64,000 bases of DNA from Parabacteroides johnsonii DSM 18315. GTDB lineage: Bacteria > Bacteroidota > Bacteroidia > Bacteroidales > Tannerellaceae. Within the stretch, counting starts at the first letter, position 1. The number at the start of each line of letters is the position of its first letter. Of the stretch, positions 1 through 9,059 are shown in pieces. Location: positions 3,844,001 to 3,908,000 of the forward strand of contig NZ_CP102285.1 of NCBI RefSeq assembly GCF_025151045.1, written 5' to 3'. Both the position numbers and the translations under genes were made by a program. A model generated the notes under the pieces. The model saw nothing but the letters and a program-made list of their open reading frames with translations, was not told the origin of the DNA and searched no databases.

Positions 1-92
1 CTGGTTCATGGGTAACGACAACCGTTTTTATGGCGATGAAGTCTTTTATCATGGCGGTGGCGACCGTCTTTGTGGTGATAAACGGCAAATAG
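1..92. repeat. Imperfect ~21-bp tandem-like repeat at window edge
   Basis: The first 92 bases contain three to four loosely similar units of about 21 bp, with recurring TTTTATGGCGATGA / TTTATCATGGCGG / CTTTGTGGTGATAA blocks. Frames 2 and 3 are both open here, ending at 151 and 92. The frame-2 peptide has 7-residue echoes (FYGDE, FYHGG, LCGDK). It could be the tail of a repeat-rich gene that begins outside the window, or decayed DNA. No product can be assigned. Between here and 363 I see no other gene. Confidence 0.3.
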
Positions 93-326
93 ATGGAGAA
101 AAACTCGCTTTTCCCAAGAAAAAGCGATGTCTGAATTTATTCTATCGTTGAGTTATCCTAATGTTAAATAAATCATTAATTACAATAAGGGGAGGGAGAT
201 AAGATGCCAATTGAAAGGTATTTATTCGTTCAGCACACGAAATGAACTTTTTCTTTCAATCGTTAAAAAGCCTCCTATAAGTAAAAATATAACTTTTCCG
301 TAAGTAGTTTTCCCGAATAAATCGTC

Positions 327-334
327 TATACTTG
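327..334 (+). promoter_or_regulatory. Weak -7-like box before ECF sigma gene
   Basis: TATACTTG is a one-base variant of the Bacteroidota -7 consensus TAnnTTTG. It lies 29 nt before the ATG at 363. No convincing -33 TTTG was found, so this is tentative. Confidence 0.3.
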
Positions 335-362
335 TAGAAACGTTTCTTTGTTAGCATGTGTT

Positions 363-914
363 ATGGATAGACCGAAGGAGGATGATCGAGAGTTGATTCA
401 GTTCAAGGAGTTATATAAATCAAATGCTCCGATGCTGATTTTTTATGCAGGAAAGTATGTAAATGCTATTACTGCAGAGGATCTGGTGCAGGATGTGTTT
501 CTTAAAGTCTGGCAAAAGAGGACTTTTTTGTTCCTGAAAGAAGGGATTAAAACTTATTTGTATCGCTCCGTTCAACATGCCTGTTTAGATTATCTGAAGC
601 ATCAGGAGGTAAAAGGTGATTATATTAATGCCGTCACTACCAAATTAAAAATAGAAGAGATATATTACAATGACGATCCGCAATCCTTGTTTGCGGAAGA
701 CGAGCGCCTGGAGCTTATCTATAAAGAGATGGATAAGTTGCCGGATAAGTGTCGTGAAATCTTTACAATGTCCTATCTGGAAGAACGAAAAACTTCGGAA
801 ATAGCTGTACTGCTTAATATTTCCACTCGTACGGTGGAGGCACAACTTTATAAAGCATTGAAGATTTTACGGGGTATTTTGCTTAGCTGTTTGATTTTTC
901 TTTCAAATTTTTGA
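363..914 (+). CDS. ECF-type RNA polymerase sigma factor (Bacteroidetes sigma-70 family)
   Basis: This is a 183-residue extracytoplasmic-function sigma factor that would direct RNA polymerase to the adjacent SusC/SusD operon. Region 2 spans about residues 12-80 and includes the core-binding stretch DLVQDVFLKVWQ (40-51). Region 4, with a helix-turn-helix around EIAVLLNISTRTVEAQ, spans about 125-172. The frame also opens at a TTG at 348, but the ATG at 363 gives the usual N-terminus and is preferred. A FecR-type anti-sigma gene follows after 56 nt, the standard sigma/anti-sigma arrangement of glycan loci (often host-glycan loci) in Bacteroides relatives. The sequence cannot show the inducing glycan. 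Confidence 0.93.
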   Translation: MDRPKEDDRELIQFKELYKSNAPMLIFYAGKYVNAITAEDLVQDVFLKVWQKRTFLFLKEGIKTYLYRSVQHACLDYLKHQEVKGDYINAVTTKLKIEEIYYNDDPQSLFAEDERLELIYKEMDKLPDKCREIFTMSYLEERKTSEIAVLLNISTRTVEAQLYKALKILRGILLSCLIFLSNF

Positions 915-970
915 GAATTGCGTAAGTAGATCTGAAGAGATAATCGTGTATAATATAAACGAACATCGGA

Positions 971-2020
971 ATGTCTGAAAAATATAACATAGAAGAATTA
1001 ATAATCCGTTTTTTGCAACAGGATATAAATGAAGAAGAGCTTCATTATTTAGAGTCCTGGCTGGAAGAAGATGCGGAACATAAATCTTATTTCTTTGGGC
1101 TGAAAAGCATATCAGATTCCAGTCGACGTTCCTTCTTCTCAAAGGAAGAGGTAAATGAGGCAAGTTGGCAACGAATGCTTGCACGCATAGAAAAACACCA
1201 AGAGAAGAACCCTTCCCTTGGCAAATCACGAACATGTGATTTATGGTTTTCATGTGTAAAATATGCAGCCATTATAATCTTTGCAATTGGTGCTGGTTGG
1301 GGAATTCATGAGTTCCAAAGAAAGATACATCGGTCTGACTTAGCAGAAAAGGACTTAGTATATAATGAAATACATGTCCAAAAAGGTGGACGCGCCAATA
1401 CAGTGCTTCTCTCGGATGGAAGTAAGGTTATTTTGAATGCAGCCACTACTTTTCGCTATCCTACCAGTTTTGATGGGGAAAAACGCCAGGTTTATTTGGA
1501 TGGAGAAGCTTATTTTGAAGTATCCAAAAACTCAGAGAAACCCTTCGTCGTTAAATTGAAAAAGCAAGAAATAACAGTATTGGGGACAATTTTTAATGTT
1601 CAGGCTTATGGTCATGAATCGTATAGCGAAGTGACACTTTTGACAGGCCGGATTTTGTTGGAAGCATTCAACGAAAGAGGAGAATCTATGAGCCGTATGT
1701 ATTTAAAACCTGATCAGAAAGCATTGTCTGATAATTCGACAGGATCAGTCTCTTTACAAGAAGTCAATGCATCGTTGTCAAATGCCTGGATTAATGGAGA
1801 ATATAAGTTTAAGGATGAACCATTGGCCTCTATCGTAAAACGTTTGGAAAATTATTACAATGTGAATATACATCTGGATGATAAACGTTTAGAAAAAATC
1901 AGATATACGGGTACATTTTCGTTGGATCAGGATATCTTGGATGTGTTCCGAATTATTGATTATGAAAAGCAATTCACTTTTAAACGAGTGAAAAAGGATA
2001 TATTCATAACAAGTAAATAA
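971..2020 (+). CDS. FecR-family anti-sigma factor
   Basis: This is a 349-residue inner-membrane anti-sigma factor. The N-terminal cytoplasmic part (1-92) should hold the preceding sigma factor. One transmembrane helix lies at about 93-112 (AAIIIFAIGAGW). The periplasmic FecR domain spans about 133-230, with the typical LSDGSKVILNAATTFRYP segment. The C-terminal DUF4974-like domain (about 275-345) includes DEPLASIVKRLENYYNVNI. By analogy with FecA-FecR-FecI, the periplasmic part would touch the STN domain of the SusC protein encoded just downstream and release the sigma factor when glycan is transported. Confidence 0.93.
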   Translation: MSEKYNIEELIIRFLQQDINEEELHYLESWLEEDAEHKSYFFGLKSISDSSRRSFFSKEEVNEASWQRMLARIEKHQEKNPSLGKSRTCDLWFSCVKYAAIIIFAIGAGWGIHEFQRKIHRSDLAEKDLVYNEIHVQKGGRANTVLLSDGSKVILNAATTFRYPTSFDGEKRQVYLDGEAYFEVSKNSEKPFVVKLKKQEITVLGTIFNVQAYGHESYSEVTLLTGRILLEAFNERGESMSRMYLKPDQKALSDNSTGSVSLQEVNASLSNAWINGEYKFKDEPLASIVKRLENYYNVNIHLDDKRLEKIRYTGTFSLDQDILDVFRIIDYEKQFTFKRVKKDIFITSK

Positions 2021-2077
2021 TTTGTCAAATCATTAAATCTGATAGCCTATGCATAAAGTTTCAGTTATTTAAAAACA

Positions 2078-2110
2078 GAATCGGAAAATGATTGCGACAT
2101 TTCCCGATTC
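2078..2110 (+). terminator. Hairpin between fecR-like and susC genes
   Basis: GAATCGGAAAAT (2078-2089) and ATTTCCCGATTC (2099-2110) form a 12-bp stem with one mismatch and a 9-nt loop, followed by AAAATTCATTTTT. It may terminate the sigma/anti-sigma transcript or protect the 5' end of the susC mRNA. The tail is not a clean T-run. Confidence 0.5.
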
Positions 2111-2203
2111 AAAATTCATTTTTAATTAGTTAACCGTTCTCTTTCGCTCTTGTCTGGAAAACGCTGCGAACGAGACAATTTAATAATAAAAACATCCAAA
2201 TGT

Positions 2204-5200
2204 ATGAAAAAAGAACGAGATGACAGTCGATTACTGTCACTAAAAATTACACGTATTATGAAAATCACGGCAATACTTATTTTGGCGGGTATTCTTCAGG
2301 TGTCTGCAGTAACATACGCTCAGGAGCATCGTATTTCTGTTGCAGTGGAAAACGGGACATTTTATGATGTTGTTTCACAAATAGAAAAGCAGTCTGAATT
2401 TATGTTTTTCTATAAAAGTGAGGAAATTGACAATAATCAGCGAATCAATTTGAAGGTTAAGGATAAGCTGGTTTCAGAAATACTTAGTGAAATTACAAAA
2501 AACAATAATCTGACTTACAAGATTACAGGTAAACATATTATTATAACGAAGGCTACAACAACTTCCCAAGCTCTTCGCAAGATTACAGGGATAATTACGG
2601 ATGAAAACGGGGAGCCAATTATCGGAGCTAATATTGTGGAAAAAGGAACTACCAATGGAACCATTACAGATATTGACGGACGTTTCTCTTTGGATGTAGC
2701 GGATAAATCTGTATTAATAGTCTCTTATATTGGTTATGATACACAGACCATTTCTGTAACATCAAAAAGTTCATATAATATCAAGTTAGCAGAAGATACA
2801 AAAGCATTGGAAGAAGTTGTCGTAATCGGCTACGGTTCCGCGCGTAAAAAGGATGTAACAGGAGCATTAACTCGTGTAAATGTTACGGAAAAAGAGACTA
2901 TTCCTAATGTTAACCCTGTACAGGCTTTGAGAGGAAGTGTAGCAGGTGTTCGTGTTATCGATACGGGGATGGCAGGGGCTGATGGAACTATACAGGTCAG
3001 AGGAACAACATCTATTACGGCAAGTAATGATCCATTAATAGTATTGGATGGTGTTCCTTTTTCAGGAGGGCGCTTGTCTGATATCAATACTAACGATATT
3101 GAAACTATTGATGTATTGAAAGATGCCAGTTCTACAGCTATTTATGGCTCTCGTGGTGCTAATGGCGTTATTATGATCACGACTAAAAGAGGTAAAACCT
3201 CGAAACCTCAACTGAATTATAATGGTTATGTCGGTTTTTCTGATTTTGCCAATATGCCGAAGCTTATGAGTGGTGAACAATATCAGCAATTGCGTAAAGA
3301 TGCCGAGGTTTATATGAACCAAGAGTTGCCTTTTCAGACGATTGAAGAAGAAAATATAGCAGCTGGCCGGACCATTAATCCTTGGGATGTGATTAAGCAG
3401 GATGCTCCGATGACTGAACATGAATTGAGTATTTCTGGAAAAGGAGAAAAAATGACCTATTATCTTTCAGGTTCTTTTACATCTCAGAAATCACCTTTAG
3501 TTGGGGACCAATTTAAAAGATTATCAGTGAGAGCTAATTTTGATCTTCATGTTACGGATTGGCTTGAAATTGGAACAAATTCAAGCTTTGCAACAAAAGA
3601 CTATTCGGGAGCTGAAGCTAACTGGGGAGATGCTGCAAGGTTAAGTCCATATTCGTCTATTCGGTATGATGATGGTACATTGCGTAAACTGCCATATGGA
3701 GATGGTATGGTTTCAAATCCATTATGGAATGTAGAAATGAAAGATAATAAAGAAATATCATATGGTATCTTTAATAATAATTTTATGATTATTAAATTAC
3801 CATTGAAAGGGCTGACATACCAAATGAATTTATCTAATAATCTTCGTTTCAAAGATATAAATAATTATACTCCCGCTTACAATCGAGATGGTTCTTCTTG
3901 GTTAGGAAGTGGTTCGAAAGAACATCAATTTACTCATGATCTTATTTTTGAGAATATTGTCAAATATACGAATACGTTTGCAGAGAAGCATAATGTGGAT
4001 GTAACGTTGATGTATGGTTACGAATATAGTAGTGCAAATAAATCAAAATTAAGTAGTAATAATATATTTAATGATGCTTTGGGATTTAATGGATTGGGTA
4101 TAGGTGAAAATCATACGGTAAGTACGACAGCCGGAAAATCCGCTGCTGTGTCAAGTATGGCGCGTGTCGGTTATCGTTTTGCTGATAAATATATGGTAAA
4201 CCTGACTGTTAGACGAGATGGCTATTCTGCTTTTGGTAGCGATCGTAAATATGGAACTTTCCCTTCTGTTGGTTTAGGTTGGGCTCTTTCCCAGGAACAG
4301 TTTATGAAAAATATTTCCTGGTTAGATTTTTTGAAATTACGTTTATCATGGGGCCAGAATGGTAATCGTGGTATTAGTAGTTACGAATCATTAAGTACGA
4401 TGGATTTGGCCAGATATGTATTTGGTGATGGGGGAAACACTTCAGTTGGACTTTATCCTACTTCTATGGCGAATCCTTTGTTAGGATGGGAAACCTCGCA
4501 GTCTTATAATTTAGGTTTGGATTTTACTTTGTTTAATAATCGTTTAAGTGGTAATATTGATTTGTACAGTACAAAAACTACCGATCTTTTGTTAGAAGTT
4601 AGTATACCAAGCATGACGGGCTATGATAAGTATCTGACTAATATTGGAGAAACTCAAAATCGAGGAATTGAAGTGACTTTAAACTCCGAAAACATTAATA
4701 CGAAAGATTTCTCATGGAGTACTTCATTGAATTTTTCAGCTAACGCAAATAAGATTCTTCATCTCTCAGGGGAAGATTTGGATGGTGACGGAAAAGAAGA
4801 TGACGATATAGGGAAAAGTCGTTTTATCGGATATTCTATGGGATCAAACTATAATTATGTTTTTGATGGGATATGGCAGGAAGGGGATGATTTTTCTATT
4901 GACAAATCTGCTAAACCGGGCGATATAAAGTTTAAGGATATTAGTGGCAATGGTTCGATTGGTCCGGAAGATCGTATGGTTTTGCATAATAATCGTCCGA
5001 AATTTACAATGAGTATGAATAACATGTTCAGATATAGAGATTTTACGTTATCCTTTTTATTGGATTTGAGATGTGGTGGATATGCAGCCAATAATTGGAT
5101 AAATCCGGGAACTGAATATTATAATCGTTGTAATCAGTTGGATTTACCTTATTGGACTCCGGAAAATCCTTTAAATGATCGCCCCAGTGTTGGTTACTCT

Positions 5201-5455
5201 AATCCGCGTGGTTATGGATTTTATGAAAAGTTGACTTATTTGAGATTACAGGATGTTTCTTTGGCATACAGTCTTCCAAAATCTCTAATTCAAAAGTTAA
5301 CATTGAATAATGTAAAAGTTTATGTTAGTGGAAAGAATCTTGCAACTTGGACTGGTTGGCATGGATGGGATCCGGAACATGCTTCAGGAGGAAGAGCTTC
5401 CCAGAATGGTCCATTGATAAAATCTTGGGTTTTGGGACTTCAGATCAGTTTATAA
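2204..5455 (+). CDS. SusC/RagA TonB-dependent outer-membrane transporter with STN domain
   Basis: This 1083-residue TonB-dependent transporter imports oligosaccharides across the outer membrane. From the ATG at 2204 (a TTG at 2150 is also in frame but leaves an unlikely N-terminus) there is a long-n-region signal peptide ending near VTYAQ. An STN signalling domain follows (about 42-115), then a carboxypeptidase-regulatory-like domain (about 124-210). Next come the TonB-box-like EEVVVIGYG, a plug domain with the IVLDGVPFSGG and VLKDASSTAIYGSRGANGVI signatures, and the beta-barrel. The STN domain matches the upstream sigma/FecR pair and implies transport-coupled induction. susD follows after 18 nt. 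The 2-7 kb stretch looks more AT-rich than the genes around 11-15 kb, hinting at separate ancestry. Confidence 0.95.
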   Translation: MKKERDDSRLLSLKITRIMKITAILILAGILQVSAVTYAQEHRISVAVENGTFYDVVSQIEKQSEFMFFYKSEEIDNNQRINLKVKDKLVSEILSEITKNNNLTYKITGKHIIITKATTTSQALRKITGIITDENGEPIIGANIVEKGTTNGTITDIDGRFSLDVADKSVLIVSYIGYDTQTISVTSKSSYNIKLAEDTKALEEVVVIGYGSARKKDVTGALTRVNVTEKETIPNVNPVQALRGSVAGVRVIDTGMAGADGTIQVRGTTSITASNDPLIVLDGVPFSGGRLSDINTNDIETIDVLKDASSTAIYGSRGANGVIMITTKRGKTSKPQLNYNGYVGFSDFANMPKLMSGEQYQQLRKDAEVYMNQELPFQTIEEENIAAGRTINPWDVIKQDAPMTEHELSISGKGEKMTYYLSGSFTSQKSPLVGDQFKRLSVRANFDLHVTDWLEIGTNSSFATKDYSGAEANWGDAARLSPYSSIRYDDGTLRKLPYGDGMVSNPLWNVEMKDNKEISYGIFNNNFMIIKLPLKGLTYQMNLSNNLRFKDINNYTPAYNRDGSSWLGSGSKEHQFTHDLIFENIVKYTNTFAEKHNVDVTLMYGYEYSSANKSKLSSNNIFNDALGFNGLGIGENHTVSTTAGKSAAVSSMARVGYRFADKYMVNLTVRRDGYSAFGSDRKYGTFPSVGLGWALSQEQFMKNISWLDFLKLRLSWGQNGNRGISSYESLSTMDLARYVFGDGGNTSVGLYPTSMANPLLGWETSQSYNLGLDFTLFNNRLSGNIDLYSTKTTDLLLEVSIPSMTGYDKYLTNIGETQNRGIEVTLNSENINTKDFSWSTSLNFSANANKILHLSGEDLDGDGKEDDDIGKSRFIGYSMGSNYNYVFDGIWQEGDDFSIDKSAKPGDIKFKDISGNGSIGPEDRMVLHNNRPKFTMSMNNMFRYRDFTLSFLLDLRCGGYAANNWINPGTEYYNRCNQLDLPYWTPENPLNDRPSVGYSNPRGYGFYEKLTYLRLQDVSLAYSLPKSLIQKLTLNNVKVYVSGKNLATWTGWHGWDPEHASGGRASQNGPLIKSWVLGLQISL

Positions 5456-5473
5456 TTTAAAAACGTAGTAGAA

Positions 5474-7159
5474 ATGAAAAAATCAAAATACATAGTTTTG
5501 TTCTCTTCGCTTATTTTATTATTGGGAACGCAGATGTCATGTAGTGATAGCTACCTGGAAGAGAAGCCGATGGATAAATTTAGTCCGGAAAACTTATTGA
5601 CTTCTAAAAAAGGGTTTGAGACAGTCATTTATTCCTTGCATAATTTTGCTCGCAGCGGACTTTTTCAGTCGAATAATGAAGATGTCATGAATACTGGGAC
5701 AGATGTGGCATGCAGTGGTGTTACAGATGGTCGTTTTTTTAATGATTATAGCCTGATTTTACCAGAGCATGCAACCCCCAAATTCTATTGGAATTGGGCT
5801 TATCAGAAAATGTTGAAAGATGCTAATCTTATTATTACCAGAGCGGAAAATCCAAATGTCTCTTGGACAGAGGACGAAAAAAACACAATTGTGGCAGAGG
5901 CTAAGTTTTTCCGAGCTTATACATACAATATTTTAGTGAATCTTTTTGGAGGTGTACCTATTGTTGATAAAGAAGAACTGAGTCCTCGTTTTGATTACAC
6001 CCGTGCTTCACGAAAAGAAGTTCTTGAGTTTATCCAGAAGGACTTGGAATTTGCAGCCCAATATTTACCGATTGTTACATCTGATGCTTCACAAGATGGA
6101 CGTATTTTTCGAGCTGCGGCAAACCATCTGTTATCAGAAGTATACATTAGCTTAGGGCAAGAAACAGGAGATCAGTTATTTTATGATAAATCGATAGCTG
6201 CCGCGACTGCTGTTATCGATGGTAGTTGTGGAGAATACGCACTCGTGAAATCCCGTTTTGGTGATACAAGTCGTCCGGGAGATTATTATTCTGACTTGTT
6301 TTGGACTAACCAACAAAATAGAGCTTCTGGCAACAAAGAGGGGATATGGGTCGTACAGTTCGAATACTTAACTCCGGGAGCTGAAGAAGCTAACAATGCG
6401 CAACTTCGTCTTTGGGGACCTAAAATAGAAGATGTAACTTATCCTGATGGTAAAAAGATTTTGGTTTGTGACACAGTAGGACGTATGCAGGGGATTATTC
6501 GTCCTTTAAATCATACTAATTATGAAATATGGGATGATCCGAACGATATACGTTACTCTCCGTATAACTTTAAGAAAGAGTTCTATATGAATAATCCTGA
6601 TTCTAAGTATAATGGGGAAAAATTAGTTCTAACAAAGAAGGATGATGGTAAAATGTATATTACTTTATCTGATGGAACAATAACGGATAAATCGGTCGAT
6701 ACATTTAGAGTTTGTTATCCTTACTTCCGTAAGATAGAAGGGGAAATGCCTTGGGGGGCTATGGCTGGAAGGACACCTAATGATCGATACATAATGCGCC
6801 TTTCTGAAACTTATTTGTTAAGGGCGGAAGCCTATTTCCATAAAGGAGATTTGGCAAATGCTGCAAATGATATTAATGTTGTCAGAGGAAGAGCACAAGC
6901 TAACCCCGTTCAACCAGGTCAAATTTCATTAGATTATATTCTGGACGAACGTATACGCGAATTAGTTGTTGAGGAGCCGCGTAGAAAGACTTTGGTTCGA
7001 TTGAATAAATTATATGAAAGAACGATGAAATATAATTTCAGGGTTAAGGACAATATGGAACCTTATCATGAATTATGGCCAATTCCTCAAACAGCAATTG
7101 ATGCGAATACGGGTGCAAAATTGTTGCAAAATCCCGGCTACCCCGGTGCAGCCGAGTAA
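5474..7159 (+). CDS. SusD/RagB-family glycan-binding outer-membrane lipoprotein
   Basis: This is a 561-residue surface lipoprotein partner of the SusC transporter just upstream. The signal peptide ends in a lipobox with the acylated cysteine at residue 23 (GTQMSC). The SusD fold is shown by the N-terminal SYLEEKPMDKFSPEN segment, by KFFRAYTYNILVNLFGGVPIV, and by the late ILDERIRELVVEEPRRKTLVRL and ELWPIPQTAIDAN signatures. It would cap the SusC barrel and bind incoming glycan. The ligand cannot be inferred. Confidence 0.95.
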   Translation: MKKSKYIVLFSSLILLLGTQMSCSDSYLEEKPMDKFSPENLLTSKKGFETVIYSLHNFARSGLFQSNNEDVMNTGTDVACSGVTDGRFFNDYSLILPEHATPKFYWNWAYQKMLKDANLIITRAENPNVSWTEDEKNTIVAEAKFFRAYTYNILVNLFGGVPIVDKEELSPRFDYTRASRKEVLEFIQKDLEFAAQYLPIVTSDASQDGRIFRAAANHLLSEVYISLGQETGDQLFYDKSIAAATAVIDGSCGEYALVKSRFGDTSRPGDYYSDLFWTNQQNRASGNKEGIWVVQFEYLTPGAEEANNAQLRLWGPKIEDVTYPDGKKILVCDTVGRMQGIIRPLNHTNYEIWDDPNDIRYSPYNFKKEFYMNNPDSKYNGEKLVLTKKDDGKMYITLSDGTITDKSVDTFRVCYPYFRKIEGEMPWGAMAGRTPNDRYIMRLSETYLLRAEAYFHKGDLANAANDINVVRGRAQANPVQPGQISLDYILDERIRELVVEEPRRKTLVRLNKLYERTMKYNFRVKDNMEPYHELWPIPQTAIDANTGAKLLQNPGYPGAAE

Positions 7160-7168
7160 ATAATACAA

Positions 7169-7200
7169 ATGAGGAAACGGGAGTCTTCCTGCTTCCTCAT
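7169..7200 (+). terminator. Intercistronic hairpin after susD
   Basis: ATGAGGAA...TTCCTCAT plus an inner CGGGA/TCCTG pairing gives a stem of about 14 bp (one mismatch, one G-U) with a 4-nt loop. No T-run follows. It fits a partial terminator or an mRNA-stabilising 3' end that keeps susC/susD expression above that of the next genes. Confidence 0.5.
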
Positions 7201-7229
7201 AGTTTATAACACGATTAATAATAATAGGT

Positions 7230-9053
7230 ATGCAAAAAGTATTTCGAGTTGTTTATATGATGCTTATATGCCAGGCTTTTATTTCTTTTTCGCTTCTTGC
7301 ACAGAAAAAGGATTTTGTACTGGTTGAAGCAGAGAGTTTTAATGAAAAAGGTGGATGGGTATTGGACCAGCAGTTTATGGATCAGATGGGATCTCCTTTC
7401 CTGTTGGCTCACGGCATAGGAAAGCCGGTGCAAGATGCTTCAACGGAAGTAATGATTCCGAAAAAAGGGACTTGGCATGTATATGCTCGTACCTGGAATT
7501 GGTGTTCTCCCTGGAAGGTGAAAGAGGCCCCAGGTAGATTTAAAATTGCTGTAAACGGAGCAGTTCTGGATAATGAATTGGGAATGGGGACACAATGGGA
7601 TTGGGAATATGCCGGAAGTGTTGAGATAAAAAATAAGAGTAATTCTGTTACATTGAAAGACTTAACCGGATTTGAGGGACGATGTGATGCGATCCTTTTT
7701 ACAAAGGACAAAAATGTCGTTATCCCTAACCGGAAAGAAGATTTGTCGGCATTCAGAAAACAGCTGTTGAATATCCCGGCTAAACCGGAAGATGGAGGGC
7801 ATTATGATCTCGTCGTAGTTGGAGCCGGTACAGCTGGATTGAGTGCAGCGATCAAGGGAGCGCGGGAAGGTTTGAAAGTTGCGTTGATTAATAACCGTCC
7901 CGTTCCGGGAGGAAACAACAGTACCGAGATAAGAGTGGTTGCCAGCGGGGAGATGAATGTAAAGCCGTATACTGCTTTAGGAAATGTAATTAGAGAAATA
8001 CGGAATGTATATAGTAAGGAAGATCAGGTTATTGAAATGATACAAACAGAGAAAACGTTGTCCTATTTTCCAAATATGCATGTGTTTGCAGTTTCCAAAG
8101 AAGGCAAGCAGATAAAGTCTGTGACCGCTAAACATATTGAGAATGGAAAAGAGATAGAGTTCTTTTCTTCATTATTTGTCGATTGTTCCGGTGATGGAAA
8201 TTTAGGTTATCTGGCGGGTGCTGAATATCGTGTGGGGCGCGAGATGAGGCAGGAAACAAGAGAAACATTGGCTCCTGACAGGCCGGATAATATGGTATTG
8301 GGTGCGACAATTTCATGGAAAAGTAAAGTGATGCCGGCTGAAGTATCATTTCCGAGATGCGAATGGGCGATACAGTTTAATGATGAATCTTGTGAAAAAG
8401 TTATTTCTGGTAGTAACTGGTGGGAAAGCGGTTTCCGTTATGATCAGGTAAATGATGCAGAATATATCCGGGATTATCTGTTTCGTGCTATCTATGGGAA
8501 CTGGGCTTTCCTGAAAAACGATAGTAAGTTTAGGAAAGAATATGCAAACCGAGAACTGGATATGATGACTTACATTGCCGGAAAGCGGGAATCACGCCGT
8601 CTGGTGGGAGATGTATTTTTTGTACAACAAGATATAGAGAAGGAGTATGTAAAGTATGATGACGCTGTTGTAATAGGAACTTATTCGATAGATCAGCATT
8701 TTCCGACTCCTAAAAATACATTCTTTTTCCCGGGAGAGGAATTTATTTCAACAATGAAACACTATTTTAATGATTTGGGAACTCCCCGACGTTATCTGCG
8801 CGACGATCAGGTTCCACCTCCTTATCGTATTCCTTATCGCTGTCTATATTCGGTGAATGTAGACAATTTGTTTATGGCTGGAAGAAATATAAGTGTTTCA
8901 CATATAGCATTGTCTTCTACCCGTGTACAGAATACGACCGGTATGATGGGGGAAGTCGTTGCGGTAGCAGCAGCGCTTTGTAAAAAATACAATTGTTTGC
9001 CACGTGAGGTATATACCAAGCATTTGAATGAATTGTTGGACTCATTGAAATAG
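7230..9053 (+). CDS. Exported FAD-dependent oxidoreductase with N-terminal beta-sandwich domain
   Basis: This is a 607-residue protein with a Sec signal peptide (cleavage near FSLLAQ). Residues ~28-165 look like a carbohydrate-binding-type beta-sandwich (FVLVEAESF...GTWHVYARTWNW). From about 190 a Rossmann FAD-binding fold starts with the dinucleotide motif VVVGAGTAGLSAAIKGAREG, and FVDCSGDGNLGYLAGAEY and the C-terminal NLFMAGRNISVSH are typical of the FAD_oxidored family. It probably oxidises or reduces a sugar in the periplasm or at the cell surface. The gene starts 70 nt after susD and ends 6 nt before the next gene, so it is likely part of the locus operon. The substrate is unknown. Confidence 0.85.
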   Translation: MQKVFRVVYMMLICQAFISFSLLAQKKDFVLVEAESFNEKGGWVLDQQFMDQMGSPFLLAHGIGKPVQDASTEVMIPKKGTWHVYARTWNWCSPWKVKEAPGRFKIAVNGAVLDNELGMGTQWDWEYAGSVEIKNKSNSVTLKDLTGFEGRCDAILFTKDKNVVIPNRKEDLSAFRKQLLNIPAKPEDGGHYDLVVVGAGTAGLSAAIKGAREGLKVALINNRPVPGGNNSTEIRVVASGEMNVKPYTALGNVIREIRNVYSKEDQVIEMIQTEKTLSYFPNMHVFAVSKEGKQIKSVTAKHIENGKEIEFFSSLFVDCSGDGNLGYLAGAEYRVGREMRQETRETLAPDRPDNMVLGATISWKSKVMPAEVSFPRCEWAIQFNDESCEKVISGSNWWESGFRYDQVNDAEYIRDYLFRAIYGNWAFLKNDSKFRKEYANRELDMMTYIAGKRESRRLVGDVFFVQQDIEKEYVKYDDAVVIGTYSIDQHFPTPKNTFFFPGEEFISTMKHYFNDLGTPRRYLRDDQVPPPYRIPYRCLYSVNVDNLFMAGRNISVSHIALSSTRVQNTTGMMGEVVAVAAALCKKYNCLPREVYTKHLNELLDSLK

Positions 9054-9059
9054 GATATC

